Counted from the first letter of the stretch, positions 8,804 through 18,588 are shown. The stretch is DNA of 64,000 nucleotides from Lachnospiraceae bacterium (GCA_017395635.1 JAFQOE010000057.1:1-64000), one strand, 5' to 3'. Program-made: numbers and translations. The notes: generated by a model from the letters alone, not told the origin.

Positions 8804-9862
8804 ATGAAGTTTATACATATGGCAGATGTTCATTTAGGAGTACAACCGGATAAAGGAAAACCATGGAGTGCGGAAAGAGAACAGGAGATAAAGGATACTT
8901 TTGTCAAAGTGATTCAGGACGCAGAAGATAAACAGGTAGATTTACTTTTGATTGCAGGAGATTTATTCCATATGCCACCATCAGAAGGAATGCTCCGGGA
9001 TGTGGATTATGTTCTTTCCAAATTAACAAAGACAAAGACAATTATAATTGCCGGTAATCATGATTATATGAAGCTGGACAGCCCGATGGCGAATTATAAG
9101 TTTTCTTCCAAAACTATTTGTTTGGCGGCAGATAAGATTAGCAATGTATATATGAAAGATTTGAATACCTGTGTTACCGGTTTTTCTTACAGCGAAAAGG
9201 AAAATGAAGATGATATTTTGAATCAGATTAAGCCGGCGAAAGCAGGAGCAATCAATATTTTGCTTGCACATGGTGGAGATGCAAAGCATTTGCCATTTAA
9301 CAAAAAGAATTTGAGAGAATCAAACTTTGACTATGTTGCTTTGGGACATATTCATAAGCCGGAAATCATTAAAGAAAATGCAGTGATTATGGCAGGTTCT
9401 CTTGAGCCGATTGATTATACGGATACCGGTGCAAGGGGATATATTTACGGTGAAGTAATCAATGGAGTGGTTAAGGCGGAGTTTGTTCCGGTTGCACAGA
9501 GAGCTTATATGAATCTGTTGATTAATATTAAACCGGACCATACACCAAGAATGATTGTGGATTTAGTTGATAGACAGATTCAGAATTTGGGAACGAAAAA
9601 CATTTATCGTATTCTTGTAAAGGGACAGAATCATAATCGGGATGTCTTTGATTTTTCAAGTCTTATGGGTCGATATAACATTTATGAAGTGATTACGGAA
9701 GTTTCAGAAGCTTATGACTTACAGAAGCTTTATGAAGACAATCAGAATAACCTGATTGGTAGGTTTATTAATCAGTTGTCCGATCACTATTATAGCGATG
9801 AGATTTGTAAGAAAGCAGTCCAATATGGATTGGATGTATTATTAAAGACAGGAGAGCAGTAA
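8804..9862 (+). CDS. SbcD/YhaO-type metallophosphoesterase (DNA repair exonuclease)
   Basis: 352 residues from the preferred start at 8804, which has GAGGTAGG 8 bp upstream; an upstream in-frame ATG at 8783 has no such site. Calcineurin-like phosphoesterase motifs are all present: MADVHLG (D and H), AGDLFH (GDxxx), AGNHDYM (GNHD), LAHGG and LGHIHKP (GHxH). This is the Mre11/SbcD fold with two metals. The stop is followed one base later by the ATP-binding partner, as in yhaO-yhaN of Bacillus. The pair probably processes DNA ends near the membrane, since the partner has membrane segments. Confidence 0.85.
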   Translation: MKFIHMADVHLGVQPDKGKPWSAEREQEIKDTFVKVIQDAEDKQVDLLLIAGDLFHMPPSEGMLRDVDYVLSKLTKTKTIIIAGNHDYMKLDSPMANYKFSSKTICLAADKISNVYMKDLNTCVTGFSYSEKENEDDILNQIKPAKAGAINILLAHGGDAKHLPFNKKNLRESNFDYVALGHIHKPEIIKENAVIMAGSLEPIDYTDTGARGYIYGEVINGVVKAEFVPVAQRAYMNLLINIKPDHTPRMIVDLVDRQIQNLGTKNIYRILVKGQNHNRDVFDFSSLMGRYNIYEVITEVSEAYDLQKLYEDNQNNLIGRFINQLSDHYYSDEICKKAVQYGLDVLLKTGEQ

Positions 9863-9863
9863 T

Positions 9864-11522
9864 ATGAGAGTTGATAAGTTACACTTACAAGATTTTGGAC
9901 AGTTTCATGATAAAGATATTACATTGGCTCCTGGGATTAATGTGATTTACGGAGCGAATGAAGCAGGTAAGTCTACTACCAAAGATTTTATTGTGGATAT
10001 GATGTATGGCATTGATAAGTCTCGTGGAATTGGTGCCAGATTTGACCATTATGAGCAGAGGAAGCCGATTAATGGATCGGCCTTTTCAGGAGCAATGGAA
10101 GTTTCGCTTGATGGTAACAGTTATTTGGTGGAACGTAATTTCTCAAGAGCAGAGAAAAAAACAACCCTTCGTGATTTGAATACAGGAAGGGAGATTCCTT
10201 TACAGGAGTCCAACGATTTGACAGGTACACTTTTTAACACAGATAAGAGTACTTATCTCAATACTTTGTGTATTGGAGAAATGGATGCATCTACAGATAA
10301 AGACATAGCGGATAAGTTGAATAATTACATTGTGAATATGGCGTCTACCAGAGCTGGTGACATTGATGCTGTCAATGCAATTATGGAACTTAAGAACAAG
10401 AAAAAGGAATTTTCAAATAAAGAATTGGAATTAAAGGAGCAGGAGTTAACTGCAAAGCTTACTTTGGATAGAGATTTTGATGCAGAACTTGCTACACTTA
10501 AAGAAGAATATGCAAAAATAGAAGCTTCTATGGGTGGTATTAAAGCAGAACAGCTTCAGTTTACACCGATTAAGAATTCTAACTCTGAGGCGGCAGTTAC
10601 AGAGGAGGAATTGGAGCAAAAGGAAGAAGAGATTCCTTTAACACAAAGAGAAAGAGATATTAAGATGTTGCAGAATATGGGTAAAAGAAGTATCTTGGAC
10701 AACCCTATGATAATTCTTGCGATGGGTATTTTGGTGATTGCACTCTTTGTATTGATTGCATATGCTCTTCCAATCAATATTTCGGCTATTAAGCTTGCAG
10801 TAATTGGCATGGGTGTTTTGCTCGTTGCACTTACTTTGATGCAAGTTTTTGTGAGACGAGCACAGCTTTATCAGTTGATGGAAGAGTTAGAAATAGAGCA
10901 AGGCTTTGAAGAAGCAAAGAATACAATGGATGCAGATGCACAGCGTCAGATTGTAGCACAGCTTTCGGAGCTTAGAGTGAAAGAGCAAAATCTTATGAAA
11001 GAACGTAGCGAGCAAGAGCAGATGTTCTTGGAAATCAATAAGGTGAAAGAGCAAATGCATGCAAATGCAGTAGAAAGCGCTGCTCTTGATTTGGCAATTA
11101 AAACGATTCAGGATTTGTCAGAGGAAATATATGATTCCTTTGGAAGTGTATTGAATGAACAGGTGTCAGAGATTGTAAGCAGAATTACGAATAATAAGTA
11201 TTCGGAAGTCAAGATAGATGATCAATTAAGAGTAATGGTGAAGAGCGGAAGTTCGTTTATTAATATGGATTATTTAAGCATGGGAACGGTTGCTCAGATT
11301 TATTTGGCCTTACGCCTTTCGATTGCAAATGTCTTGATTAATGAGGAATTGCCGATTATTATGGATGATATTTTTGCTACATATGATTATCAGAGATTAT
11401 ATGAAACATTAAGCTGCTTAGGTGAATACTTGAATCGTCAGATTATTATCTTTACGACTAATCCTGGAGTTCAGGATATGTTTGGACAACTTGGAATCCA
11501 GAGTAATTATATTTCGTTGTAA
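9864..11522 (+). CDS. YhaN-type SMC-like ATPase with two membrane segments
   Basis: 552 residues. The N-terminal ATPase half has LHLQDFGQF and Walker A GANEAGKST near residues 31-39. The C-terminal half has the signature DYLSMGTVAQIYLALRLS and Walker B LPIIMDDIF near 500. Between them are two short coiled coils flanking two transmembrane helices (about 283-303 and 309-327). YhaN and SbcC relatives are usually about 950-1000 residues, so this one has a much shorter coiled-coil arm. It is cotranscribed with the SbcD-like nuclease one base upstream. The expected role is a membrane-anchored DNA repair or end-processing complex. Biochemistry of this compact form is not known to me. Confidence 0.8.
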   Translation: MRVDKLHLQDFGQFHDKDITLAPGINVIYGANEAGKSTTKDFIVDMMYGIDKSRGIGARFDHYEQRKPINGSAFSGAMEVSLDGNSYLVERNFSRAEKKTTLRDLNTGREIPLQESNDLTGTLFNTDKSTYLNTLCIGEMDASTDKDIADKLNNYIVNMASTRAGDIDAVNAIMELKNKKKEFSNKELELKEQELTAKLTLDRDFDAELATLKEEYAKIEASMGGIKAEQLQFTPIKNSNSEAAVTEEELEQKEEEIPLTQRERDIKMLQNMGKRSILDNPMIILAMGILVIALFVLIAYALPINISAIKLAVIGMGVLLVALTLMQVFVRRAQLYQLMEELEIEQGFEEAKNTMDADAQRQIVAQLSELRVKEQNLMKERSEQEQMFLEINKVKEQMHANAVESAALDLAIKTIQDLSEEIYDSFGSVLNEQVSEIVSRITNNKYSEVKIDDQLRVMVKSGSSFINMDYLSMGTVAQIYLALRLSIANVLINEELPIIMDDIFATYDYQRLYETLSCLGEYLNRQIIIFTTNPGVQDMFGQLGIQSNYISL

Positions 11523-11526
11523 TATG

Positions 11527-11746
11527 GTAACTGTTCAGTACAGGACAAAACACTTGCTGCTTTGTGTAAACAATGAGCCAAGTAGACAAGCGTGCTTGCA
11601 CGCAGTTGTCTCATTGGCGAATGTCCATCATCGAGCTGTCAAGCGAGATGTCCGTAAGAAAGTGATGCAAGTGTGAGCAAATCCCATCAGTGTAGCTGAT
11701 TTTTATGGATTTGCGAATAGTAACTATGAAGGTACTGAATAGTTAC
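11527..11746. repeat. 220-bp MITE-like unit with GTAAC-type inverted ends (copy A1 of the structured repeat)
   Basis: GTAACTGTTCAGTAC (11527-11541) and GTACTGAATAGTTAC (11732-11746) are 15-bp inverted repeats with one mismatch. Inside lies the structured core: TTTGTGTAAACAATGAGCCA (11561-11580), a stem AGACAA-GCGTG-CTTG-CACGC-A-GTTGTCT, TTGGCGAATGTCCATCATC, and a second hairpin GCAAATCC.../...GGATTTGC (about 11678-11714). The unit fills the whole gap between the YhaN-like gene and the PBP gene and has no open frame of note. It looks like a small non-autonomous element or a structured RNA. Confidence 0.7.
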
Positions 11747-11772
11747 GTAAGAGGTAGAAAAGAGGGAAAGAA

Positions 11773-14139
11773 ATGGCTGATAACAAGAAGTCAACAAAAC
11801 AAACCGCAAAAACGACAGAAGAGAAGAAACAAGAGATGACGTCAGAAGAAATAGCAGTTGCCAAGAAACGTAAGGCAAAACGTGATAAGAAAAGAAAACG
11901 TCGTAAGGTTCGTAGAATTATTACCACCTACCTATTGGTTATTTTCTTGATTGTTATTACGATTGGCGGATATGTTGCATATGAGAAGTTTGGTAAACAA
12001 CTATTGCAGTATCAAAAAGATGCGCAAGAGATAGTGGGAAATTCTAATGAGAAGACATTTCGTCAGGATGAAACTTCCATTGTGTATGATGCAAAAGGAA
12101 AAGTGATTCGTGAAGTAAAGGGCGAAAAGCAGGTGTATTACAAAACGTATGATGAAATTCCAGCATACTTTGTGGAAGCGATGGTATCCGTTGAGGATAG
12201 AAGATTTTACGAGCATAATGGAGTCGATTATGAGGGTATTATGCGTGCGGCATATATTTTGTTTAAGAACAATGGTGCTATTACCCAGGGAGCGTCTACC
12301 ATTACCCAGCAGCTTGCAAGAGGTATTTTCTTAACCAATGAAGTTAGCTACGAGCGTAAGTTTAAAGAAATCTTTATTGCATGGGAAATGGAGAAAAAAT
12401 ATACCAAGCAACAGATTTTGGAATATTATTTGAACACTATTTTCTTTGCGAATAGTTACTATGGAATTGGTGCTGCGGCAGAAGGCTATTTTGATAAAGA
12501 TTTGGATCAGTTATCCGTATCAGAAGTGGCGTTTTTATGTGCCATTCCGAATAGTCCATCTTACTATGATCCTAGAAGAAATTATGACCACACAATTGAG
12601 CGTCGTGATAAGATTTTGAATGATATGCATGAACTTGGCTATATTAACGAGTTAGAGTTACAAATGGCGTTAGAGGAAGAGATTAAGTTGGCGCCGGTAG
12701 AGAAGGTTAGCCATGATTATGTAGAAACCTATACGAACTTCTGTGCAACAGAAGCACTGATGGAACAAGCCGGTTTTGAATTTAAGTATAAGTTTGATAC
12801 CTACGAAGAACAGCAGAAATATAATAAAGCATATAGAGAGTTATATGATGAATATTATGCAAAGTTGTATACAGGTGGTTACCGCATTTATACTTCTATT
12901 GAACAGGATAAACAGAAGCTTTTACAGAAGACAGTAGATGAGACCTTAGTTATGGATGAAGAGAAAAATGAGGAAACAGGAATCTATAACCTTCAGGGTG
13001 CAGCAACCTGTATTGACAATTCTACCGGTAGAGTTGTGGCTATTGTAGGAGGTAGAACACAGGAAGAGATTGAAGGATATAGCTTAAATCGTGCATACCA
13101 GAGTGCAAGACAGCCGGGTAGTACCATTAAGCCAATTATTGTGTATACACCACAGCTTGAACGTGGTTATACCCCTGCAACACGAGTAGATGACTGTAAG
13201 CCGGAAGGCCCGGGAGCAGATAGAATGCCAAAGAATTCAGGTTCATATTCGGATATGACATCCTTGGCAGCAGCGGTTGCAGCTTCTAAAAATATTGTGG
13301 CATACCGTTTGTATGGACAACTAACACCACAGGTTGGTATTGAATATTTATTAAATATGAACTTTAACTACTTGACTTTCGAGGACCGTGAGAATATGGC
13401 AGCATGTCTGGGTGGTTTGACTTACGGTGCAACAACTGTAGAGATGGCATCAGGTTATGCAACCATTGAAAATGATGGAGAGTTCCGTAAGCCTACTTGT
13501 ATTGTTGAGATTACAGACTCAGAAGGCAACGTGATTGTGTCGGACAAGATTAAGTCAAGACAGGTATATGAAATGAATGCAGCTCGTATGATGACCTCTA
13601 TGTTAAAGGGTGTATTTACCGGTGGTACTGCAAGCGGATTGGGCATTCGTGGTATGTCATGTGCAGGTAAGACAGGTACAACTGACAACAATACGGATGG
13701 TTGGTTCTGTGGATTTACACCATATTATACAACCAGTGTATGGGTTGGATATGATACACCACAGTCTACAAGAGGATTATGGGGTTCCACTTATCCGGGT
13801 TCTATTTGGAGTAAATTCAATTCTCAGATACATGAGGGATTAACAGATATTGGATTCCCTGATTATGAATGGGTTCGTTCTACAAAAGATTGGAAGGATA
13901 CACGTTCCAGCTCCGAAGATTCCGAAGACGAAAAGAAGAAAAAGAAGAAGAAAAAGGAAAAGAAAACTGAGAAGAAGACGGAAAGCGGAAAGAGAACAGA
14001 GGCAACAACGCAGGCACCGACAACACAGGCACCGACGGAAGCGCCAACGACACAGGCACCAACAGAGGCACCAACAACACAGGCACCAACAGAAGCGCCA
14101 ACAACACAGGCGCCGACTGAGGCTCCGCCAACGCCGTAA
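11773..14139 (+). CDS. Class A penicillin-binding protein (PBP1A-type)
   Basis: 788-residue bifunctional peptidoglycan synthase. A lysine/arginine-rich cytoplasmic start is followed by one membrane helix (about 52-72). The GT51 transglycosylase has VEDRRFYEHNGVDY near 139 and GASTITQQLARG near 173. The transpeptidase has PGSTIKP (catalytic Ser in STIK, near 448), the SKN motif near 500 and GKTGTTDNN near 633. The C-terminus is a basic Lys run and then a PTEAPTTQA tandem repeat, probably a wall-spanning linker. It polymerises lipid II and cross-links stem peptides outside the membrane. It is followed by its own terminator, so it is monocistronic. Confidence 0.92.
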   Translation: MADNKKSTKQTAKTTEEKKQEMTSEEIAVAKKRKAKRDKKRKRRKVRRIITTYLLVIFLIVITIGGYVAYEKFGKQLLQYQKDAQEIVGNSNEKTFRQDETSIVYDAKGKVIREVKGEKQVYYKTYDEIPAYFVEAMVSVEDRRFYEHNGVDYEGIMRAAYILFKNNGAITQGASTITQQLARGIFLTNEVSYERKFKEIFIAWEMEKKYTKQQILEYYLNTIFFANSYYGIGAAAEGYFDKDLDQLSVSEVAFLCAIPNSPSYYDPRRNYDHTIERRDKILNDMHELGYINELELQMALEEEIKLAPVEKVSHDYVETYTNFCATEALMEQAGFEFKYKFDTYEEQQKYNKAYRELYDEYYAKLYTGGYRIYTSIEQDKQKLLQKTVDETLVMDEEKNEETGIYNLQGAATCIDNSTGRVVAIVGGRTQEEIEGYSLNRAYQSARQPGSTIKPIIVYTPQLERGYTPATRVDDCKPEGPGADRMPKNSGSYSDMTSLAAAVAASKNIVAYRLYGQLTPQVGIEYLLNMNFNYLTFEDRENMAACLGGLTYGATTVEMASGYATIENDGEFRKPTCIVEITDSEGNVIVSDKIKSRQVYEMNAARMMTSMLKGVFTGGTASGLGIRGMSCAGKTGTTDNNTDGWFCGFTPYYTTSVWVGYDTPQSTRGLWGSTYPGSIWSKFNSQIHEGLTDIGFPDYEWVRSTKDWKDTRSSSEDSEDEKKKKKKKKEKKTEKKTESGKRTEATTQAPTTQAPTEAPTTQAPTEAPTTQAPTEAPTTQAPTEAPPTP
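14011..14136 (+). repeat. In-frame 27-bp minisatellite encoding PTEAPTTQA
   Basis: About four copies of a 27-bp unit (some with third-base changes) encode TTQAPTEAP repeats at the C-terminus of the PBP. Because units are in multiples of three, copy-number change by slippage would lengthen or shorten the linker without breaking the gene. Confidence 0.8.
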
Positions 14140-14163
14140 GGGTAAATATATATTTGTATAATG

Positions 14164-14190
14164 CAACCAGAGGGGTACCTCTGGTTGTTT
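14164..14190 (+). terminator. Intrinsic terminator of the PBP gene
   Basis: CAACCAGAGG and CCTCTGGTTG form a 10-bp stem with loop GGTA, followed by TTT. It lies 25 bp after the stop codon. Confidence 0.8.
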
Positions 14191-14246
14191 ATATAATATA
14201 GCTTGTTACAAGCGACTATTTATCATATATAGAAGGAGGATTATAC

Positions 14247-15275
14247 ATGAAAGATAAGGTAGTGGATGTAAAAGAAAATAATAGTACAGATATTGTTTTC
14301 AAAGTGATACGATATGTTGTAATCGGTCTCTTTTTGTTAGTGACAGTTTTTAACAGTTTCTATTCTGTTAAAGAGACAGAAACAGCAGTCATTACGACAT
14401 TTGGAAAAGCAAAAGTGGTGGACGGTAAGGGATTGAAATTCAAGATTCCTTATATTCAGAAAGTGATTAAGGTAGATACAACGGTAAGAGGTTTTTCGAT
14501 TGGTTATTATGAAAATGAAGATGGAAGTACGTCAGATGTGAATGAAGAATCTATTATGATTACGTCTGATTATAATTTTGTAGATATTGATTTTTACATA
14601 TCATATGAAATTAAAGACCCAATTAGATTCCTATATCATTCAGACCGACCGGAATTGATTTTGAAGAACATAGCAATGGGAAGTATTCGTTCGGTTATGT
14701 CAGCTTATGCAGTCGATACGGCGTTGACAACGGGTAAGGCTGAAATTCAGAGTAATATTAAACAGATGATTATTGCAAGATTGGAAGAGGCTGATATCGG
14801 AATCAATTTGGTGGATGCTTCGATTCAGGATGTGGAGCCACCAACAGATGATATTAAGAGCGCATTTAAGGCAGTAGAAACCGCAAAACAGCAAAAGGAA
14901 TCTGCAATTAATGAAGCAAATAAGTATCGTAATGAACAATTGCCGGCAGCAGAAGCTCAGGCGGATAAGATTTTGCAAGAGGCAGAAGCTACTAAGACAG
15001 CAAGAATTAATGAGGCAACCGGACAGGCTGCCAGATTCAATGCGGAGTATGAAGAGTATAAGAAGTATCCGTTGATTACAAAACGAAGAATGTTCTACGA
15101 GGCGATGGAGGATATTTTACCAAAGCTCAAAGTGATTATTGATGATGGCAGTGGTAATGTTCAGAAATATTATCCGATTGAATCCTTTGCCAATATGGGT
15201 TCATCAACAGGTAGTTCGTCAACAGATAGCTCTTCATCAAGCAAGAGTACTAAGACAGAGGAGGCAGCAAAATGA
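14247..15275 (+). CDS. hflK: HflK, SPFH-domain modulator of FtsH protease
   Basis: 342 residues: an N-terminal transmembrane helix (about 26-45), then the SPFH/band-7 domain starting near KETETAVITTFGKA, a long alpha-helical Glu/Ala-rich stretch (about 215-270) and a Ser/Thr-rich tail. The motif QDVEPPTDDIKSAF is typical of HflK. The stop overlaps the hflC start by 4 bp (ATGA), so the two are translationally coupled. Together they form a membrane ring that restrains FtsH. A strong AGAAGGAGG precedes the start. Confidence 0.9.
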   Translation: MKDKVVDVKENNSTDIVFKVIRYVVIGLFLLVTVFNSFYSVKETETAVITTFGKAKVVDGKGLKFKIPYIQKVIKVDTTVRGFSIGYYENEDGSTSDVNEESIMITSDYNFVDIDFYISYEIKDPIRFLYHSDRPELILKNIAMGSIRSVMSAYAVDTALTTGKAEIQSNIKQMIIARLEEADIGINLVDASIQDVEPPTDDIKSAFKAVETAKQQKESAINEANKYRNEQLPAAEAQADKILQEAEATKTARINEATGQAARFNAEYEEYKKYPLITKRRMFYEAMEDILPKLKVIIDDGSGNVQKYYPIESFANMGSSTGSSSTDSSSSSKSTKTEEAAK

Positions 15276-16243
15276 AAGAAGCAAAAAAATTAGTTTTATT
15301 ATTTGTGTGTGTGATAGCTGCACTGATTGTATTTAATGCGATAACATTTACTACGAAAGAAAATGAATATGCGGTTGTAAAACAATTTGGTAAGATTGAC
15401 AGAGTGATTGAGAATCCGGGATTAAGTGTTAAGATTCCATTTATACAGACAGTAAGCAAAATTCCAAAGAACCTTCAGTTTTATGATTTGCCACAGTCGG
15501 ATGTTATTACATCTGATAAGAAAACCATGATTGTAGACGCATACATTATCTGGGAAGTAACAGACGCAACGAAATTTACCCAGTCGTTAAGTGCCAATAC
15601 TTCTACAGCAGAGGGTCGTATTGATGTTATTACATACAATGCAATTAAGACTACGATTTCCAATATGACGCAGGAAGAGCTGATTGCCAGTCGAGATGAC
15701 AGTATTGATATTGCAAATGCAGAAGCCAAATTGGAAGACGTAGAAATCAAGGATATTGAGTCTGATGATGCGAAAACAGGTAAAGTCAAAGTTATTGATT
15801 TATCAACAAAGTTGTTAGAACATGTTGGTACGCAGTGTGATCAGTACGGTATTGCAATTGACGATATTGAGATTAAAGTGTTGGATTTGCCGGAAGAGAA
15901 TAAGACTGCAGTATATGAGCGAATGATTACAGAGCGTAATAATATTGCAGCTGCTTATACTGCTCAGGGACAGTCCGAGGCACAGATTATTAAGAATACA
16001 ACGGATAAAGAGGTTTCTGTGTTGCTTTCTGAAGCCAATGCAAGTGCAGATGCAATTATTTCAGAGGGTGAAGCTGAGTATATGAGAATATTATCAGAAG
16101 CTTATAACGATCCGGAAAAAGCAGATTTTTATCTCTTTGTAAGATCCTTGGATACGGTAAAGATTTCTCTTGATAATGGACAGACTACATTGTTCTTAGA
16201 TAAGAATTCTCCAATTGCACAAATCTTCCAGGGTGTAGAATAA
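15272..16243 (+). CDS. hflC: HflC, SPFH-domain modulator of FtsH protease
   Basis: 323 residues with an N-terminal membrane helix (about 5-25), the SPFH domain opening with ENEYAVVKQFGKI, and a C-terminal SLDTVKISL segment usual for HflC. It overlaps hflK by 4 bp. Compared with Escherichia HflC it carries extra residues around 125-150 (acidic, KLEDVEIKDIESDD). Partner of HflK in the FtsH-regulating complex at the membrane. Confidence 0.9.
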   Translation: MKEAKKLVLLFVCVIAALIVFNAITFTTKENEYAVVKQFGKIDRVIENPGLSVKIPFIQTVSKIPKNLQFYDLPQSDVITSDKKTMIVDAYIIWEVTDATKFTQSLSANTSTAEGRIDVITYNAIKTTISNMTQEELIASRDDSIDIANAEAKLEDVEIKDIESDDAKTGKVKVIDLSTKLLEHVGTQCDQYGIAIDDIEIKVLDLPEENKTAVYERMITERNNIAAAYTAQGQSEAQIIKNTTDKEVSVLLSEANASADAIISEGEAEYMRILSEAYNDPEKADFYLFVRSLDTVKISLDNGQTTLFLDKNSPIAQIFQGVE

Positions 16244-16250
16244 TTAATAA

Positions 16251-16293
16251 AGAAGAAGGTCCAAACTCAACTATGGGTTTGGACCTTCTTCTT
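16251..16293. terminator. Bidirectional terminator between hflC and prs
   Basis: AGAAGAAGGTCCAAAC pairs with GTTTGGACCTTCTTCT across a nine-base loop; A-rich on the left and T-rich on the right. It serves the converging hflC (plus) and PRPP synthetase (minus) genes. Confidence 0.85.
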
Positions 16294-16323
16294 TGTGCAC
16301 CTGGCGACGCACGTTTCTATATA

Positions 16324-17517
16324 TTAGAAATTCTCGCGAATTGTGTGATGTTCACGATATTCAGCAATACGATCGTTGATGCGGTCTGTTGGATCAATAA
16401 TCTTTGAAATAGATGCATCATGATTCAAGTGGTCAATCAAAAGGGCAATGTATTTGCTCATGTCTGCACTGATATACCAGTCTCTTGAAAGTAACTCCGG
16501 AGTCTGGTAAGTAAGGTTGGTTGTAATAATCTTTTCGATGATTCCTTCTTCCTTTGCCTTGTCAAATACATCAAGACCGCTTGTGAATAAACCAAAGGTA
16601 CACAAGCAATATACTCTCTTGGCCTTTCTGGCTTTCAACTGTTTTGCAACATCTAACATACTCTCACCGGAAGCAATCATGTCATCCATAATAATAACAT
16701 CTTTGCCCTCTACAGAGTCACCTAAGAACTCATGAGCGACAATTGGATTACGTCCGTTGACGATTGTACTATAGTCACGTCTCTTGTAGAACATGCCTAC
16801 ATCAACACCTAAAATATTAGCAAAGTAGATAGCACGGTTCATAGCACCTTCATCCGGGCTGATTACCATCAAATGATCCTTAGAAAGCTGTAAATCATTC
16901 GTAGATGATAATAATGCTTTCAAGAATTGGTAAGTTGGACGAACGCTTTCAAATCCGTGAAGAGGAATTGCGTTCTGAACACGTGGGTCATGAGCGTCAA
17001 AAGTGATGATGTTAGAAACACCAAGGCTTACAAGCTCTTGTAAACAGAGAGCGCAGTCTAAAGACTCTCTACCACTTCTCTTGTGCTGACGGCTTTCATA
17101 TAAAAATGGCATAATGACTGTAATCTTACGGGCTTTACCACCGCAGGCAGCGATAATACGCTTCAAATCTGCATAGTGATCATCTGGTGACATTGGACAT
17201 TTCTTTCCGTAAAGAGAGTATTCGATGCTGTAGTTGGTTACATCTACTAAAATATAAAGGTCTTTACCACGTACAGATTCTAATAATTCTCCCTTTGCTT
17301 CACCGGAACCGAATCGTGGGCAGTTAGATGTTACTAAGTAAGAATCTTTTTCATAACCGTTGAAAACCATAGTAGTTTTCTCAGCATGATTTCTTCTTGT
17401 TCTCCATTTGGAAAGGTATGCATCTACACGCTCACCTAAAGAAGTGCAGCTTTGTAAAGCTATGATTCCTAATTCACCCACTGGAATGGTTGTTAATAAA
17501 TTACTGTCGTTTGGCAT
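16324..17517 (-). CDS. prs: Ribose-phosphate pyrophosphokinase (PRPP synthetase), long form
   Basis: 397 residues with the ATP-site segment ESRQHKRSGRESL, FDAHDPRVQNA, and the PRPP-binding loop VIIMDDMIASGESM near residue 272. It makes PRPP from ribose 5-phosphate and ATP for nucleotide, histidine and tryptophan synthesis. Standard bacterial class I enzymes are about 315 residues; the extra length is an N-terminal region of about 60 residues and a C-terminal extension, a form common in Lachnospiraceae. It is the last gene of a minus-strand run after the DnaD/DnaC-like pair, 64 bp downstream. GGAGG precedes the ATG. Confidence 0.88.
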   Translation of the reverse strand: MPNDSNLLTTIPVGELGIIALQSCTSLGERVDAYLSKWRTRRNHAEKTTMVFNGYEKDSYLVTSNCPRFGSGEAKGELLESVRGKDLYILVDVTNYSIEYSLYGKKCPMSPDDHYADLKRIIAACGGKARKITVIMPFLYESRQHKRSGRESLDCALCLQELVSLGVSNIITFDAHDPRVQNAIPLHGFESVRPTYQFLKALLSSTNDLQLSKDHLMVISPDEGAMNRAIYFANILGVDVGMFYKRRDYSTIVNGRNPIVAHEFLGDSVEGKDVIIMDDMIASGESMLDVAKQLKARKAKRVYCLCTFGLFTSGLDVFDKAKEEGIIEKIITTNLTYQTPELLSRDWYISADMSKYIALLIDHLNHDASISKIIDPTDRINDRIAEYREHHTIRENF

Positions 17518-17581
17518 GATTTTTCCTCCGTTAAATGCTTTGCATTATATTTATATCAATTCAGAGATGTACCCTGAATGG

Positions 17582-18586
17582 TTATCGTAATCCTTGCATC
17601 TGTCTTCGTTTTTTGGCGAGACGAACATTTTCACCATAGAAAGAAAAGGCTGTATATCCTGCAAAAATGCGGGTTGAGATGCGGTCCGTATAGGTTTCTG
17701 TCAAATCGTGTAATTTCAGATTGGTTGAAATGACAGTGGACTTGTTTGCCCTCATTCTAGTGTTTAATATATCATAAAGTTGGGAAATTACAAAGGAATT
17801 TGTAAATTCTGTTCCAAGATCATCAATAATTAGCAAATCGCAACTATATAGGTAATTATATATTTCTTTACTGTGAGGATTCTGGCCCTTTTTCATAATG
17901 ACATCTCCGCATATATCTTCAAAGAGATGAATGGCAGATTGATATAACACAGTGTGATGGGTGTCCATCAATGCCTTGGCGATACAACTTGATAAAAATG
18001 TTTTACCAACACCAGTCTCACCATAGAATAAGAGATTACCCCCCTGTTTGTCAAATGTTTCTACAAAAGATTTTGTTTTATTAAGAATATTGCTCATATT
18101 CTCATATGGAGTGTATGGGTGTTCGCCATATTTTTCCTTTGAGTAATAGTTTAAATCAAAGGTGTCAAAATTTTCTGTTTCTAACAAATTCTCCATTGTG
18201 GATTCTTTATACAATAAAGAAATCCATGCCTGTTTGAAACAAGGACAGTAGTCACTTCCGATACGACCGGTATCCTTACAGATTGGACAGGTATAGATGG
18301 GCTGAAGGTAATCTTTAGCAAAACCATGTTCTTTTAACAAATCAGCTTTTTCTGCAATGAAAGCATGATTTTGTTCCTTTGCGCTGTCTGTGTTGTCAGA
18401 TTGTCCACGAAGCTTTGCTCTTACTGCATCAATCGAAGAGGTTGCTAGTTGCTGATCAATTTCACGGATACGTGGAATGGCAGCATATACTTCATCTTTT
18501 CGTTGTTGCTCTAATGCACGATTTTCAATTTGGTTGGTATAATACGTGCTCATAAGCTCGTCGTATTGTGCGTCTGTAAATGCCAT
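17582..18586 (-). CDS. DnaC/DnaI-like helicase-loader ATPase
   Basis: 334 residues. The N-terminal part has a zinc cluster, CPICKDTGRIGSDYCPCF near residues 102-119, typical of DnaI-type primosomal loaders. The AAA+ core has Walker A YGETGVGKTFLS near 190 and Walker B LLIIDDLGTE near 254, with sensor STNL near 295. It loads the replicative helicase onto DNA at the origin or at restarted forks. The gene begins 2 bp after the DnaD-like gene, a conserved pairing in Firmicutes. Confidence 0.85.
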   Translation of the reverse strand: MAFTDAQYDELMSTYYTNQIENRALEQQRKDEVYAAIPRIREIDQQLATSSIDAVRAKLRGQSDNTDSAKEQNHAFIAEKADLLKEHGFAKDYLQPIYTCPICKDTGRIGSDYCPCFKQAWISLLYKESTMENLLETENFDTFDLNYYSKEKYGEHPYTPYENMSNILNKTKSFVETFDKQGGNLLFYGETGVGKTFLSSCIAKALMDTHHTVLYQSAIHLFEDICGDVIMKKGQNPHSKEIYNYLYSCDLLIIDDLGTEFTNSFVISQLYDILNTRMRANKSTVISTNLKLHDLTETYTDRISTRIFAGYTAFSFYGENVRLAKKRRQMQGLR

Positions 18587-18588
18587 GA

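Noticed and set aside
13840..14166. Antisense Cys/Arg/Leu-rich frames over the PBP tail
   Set aside because: Produced by the PTEAPTTQA minisatellite read in other frames.
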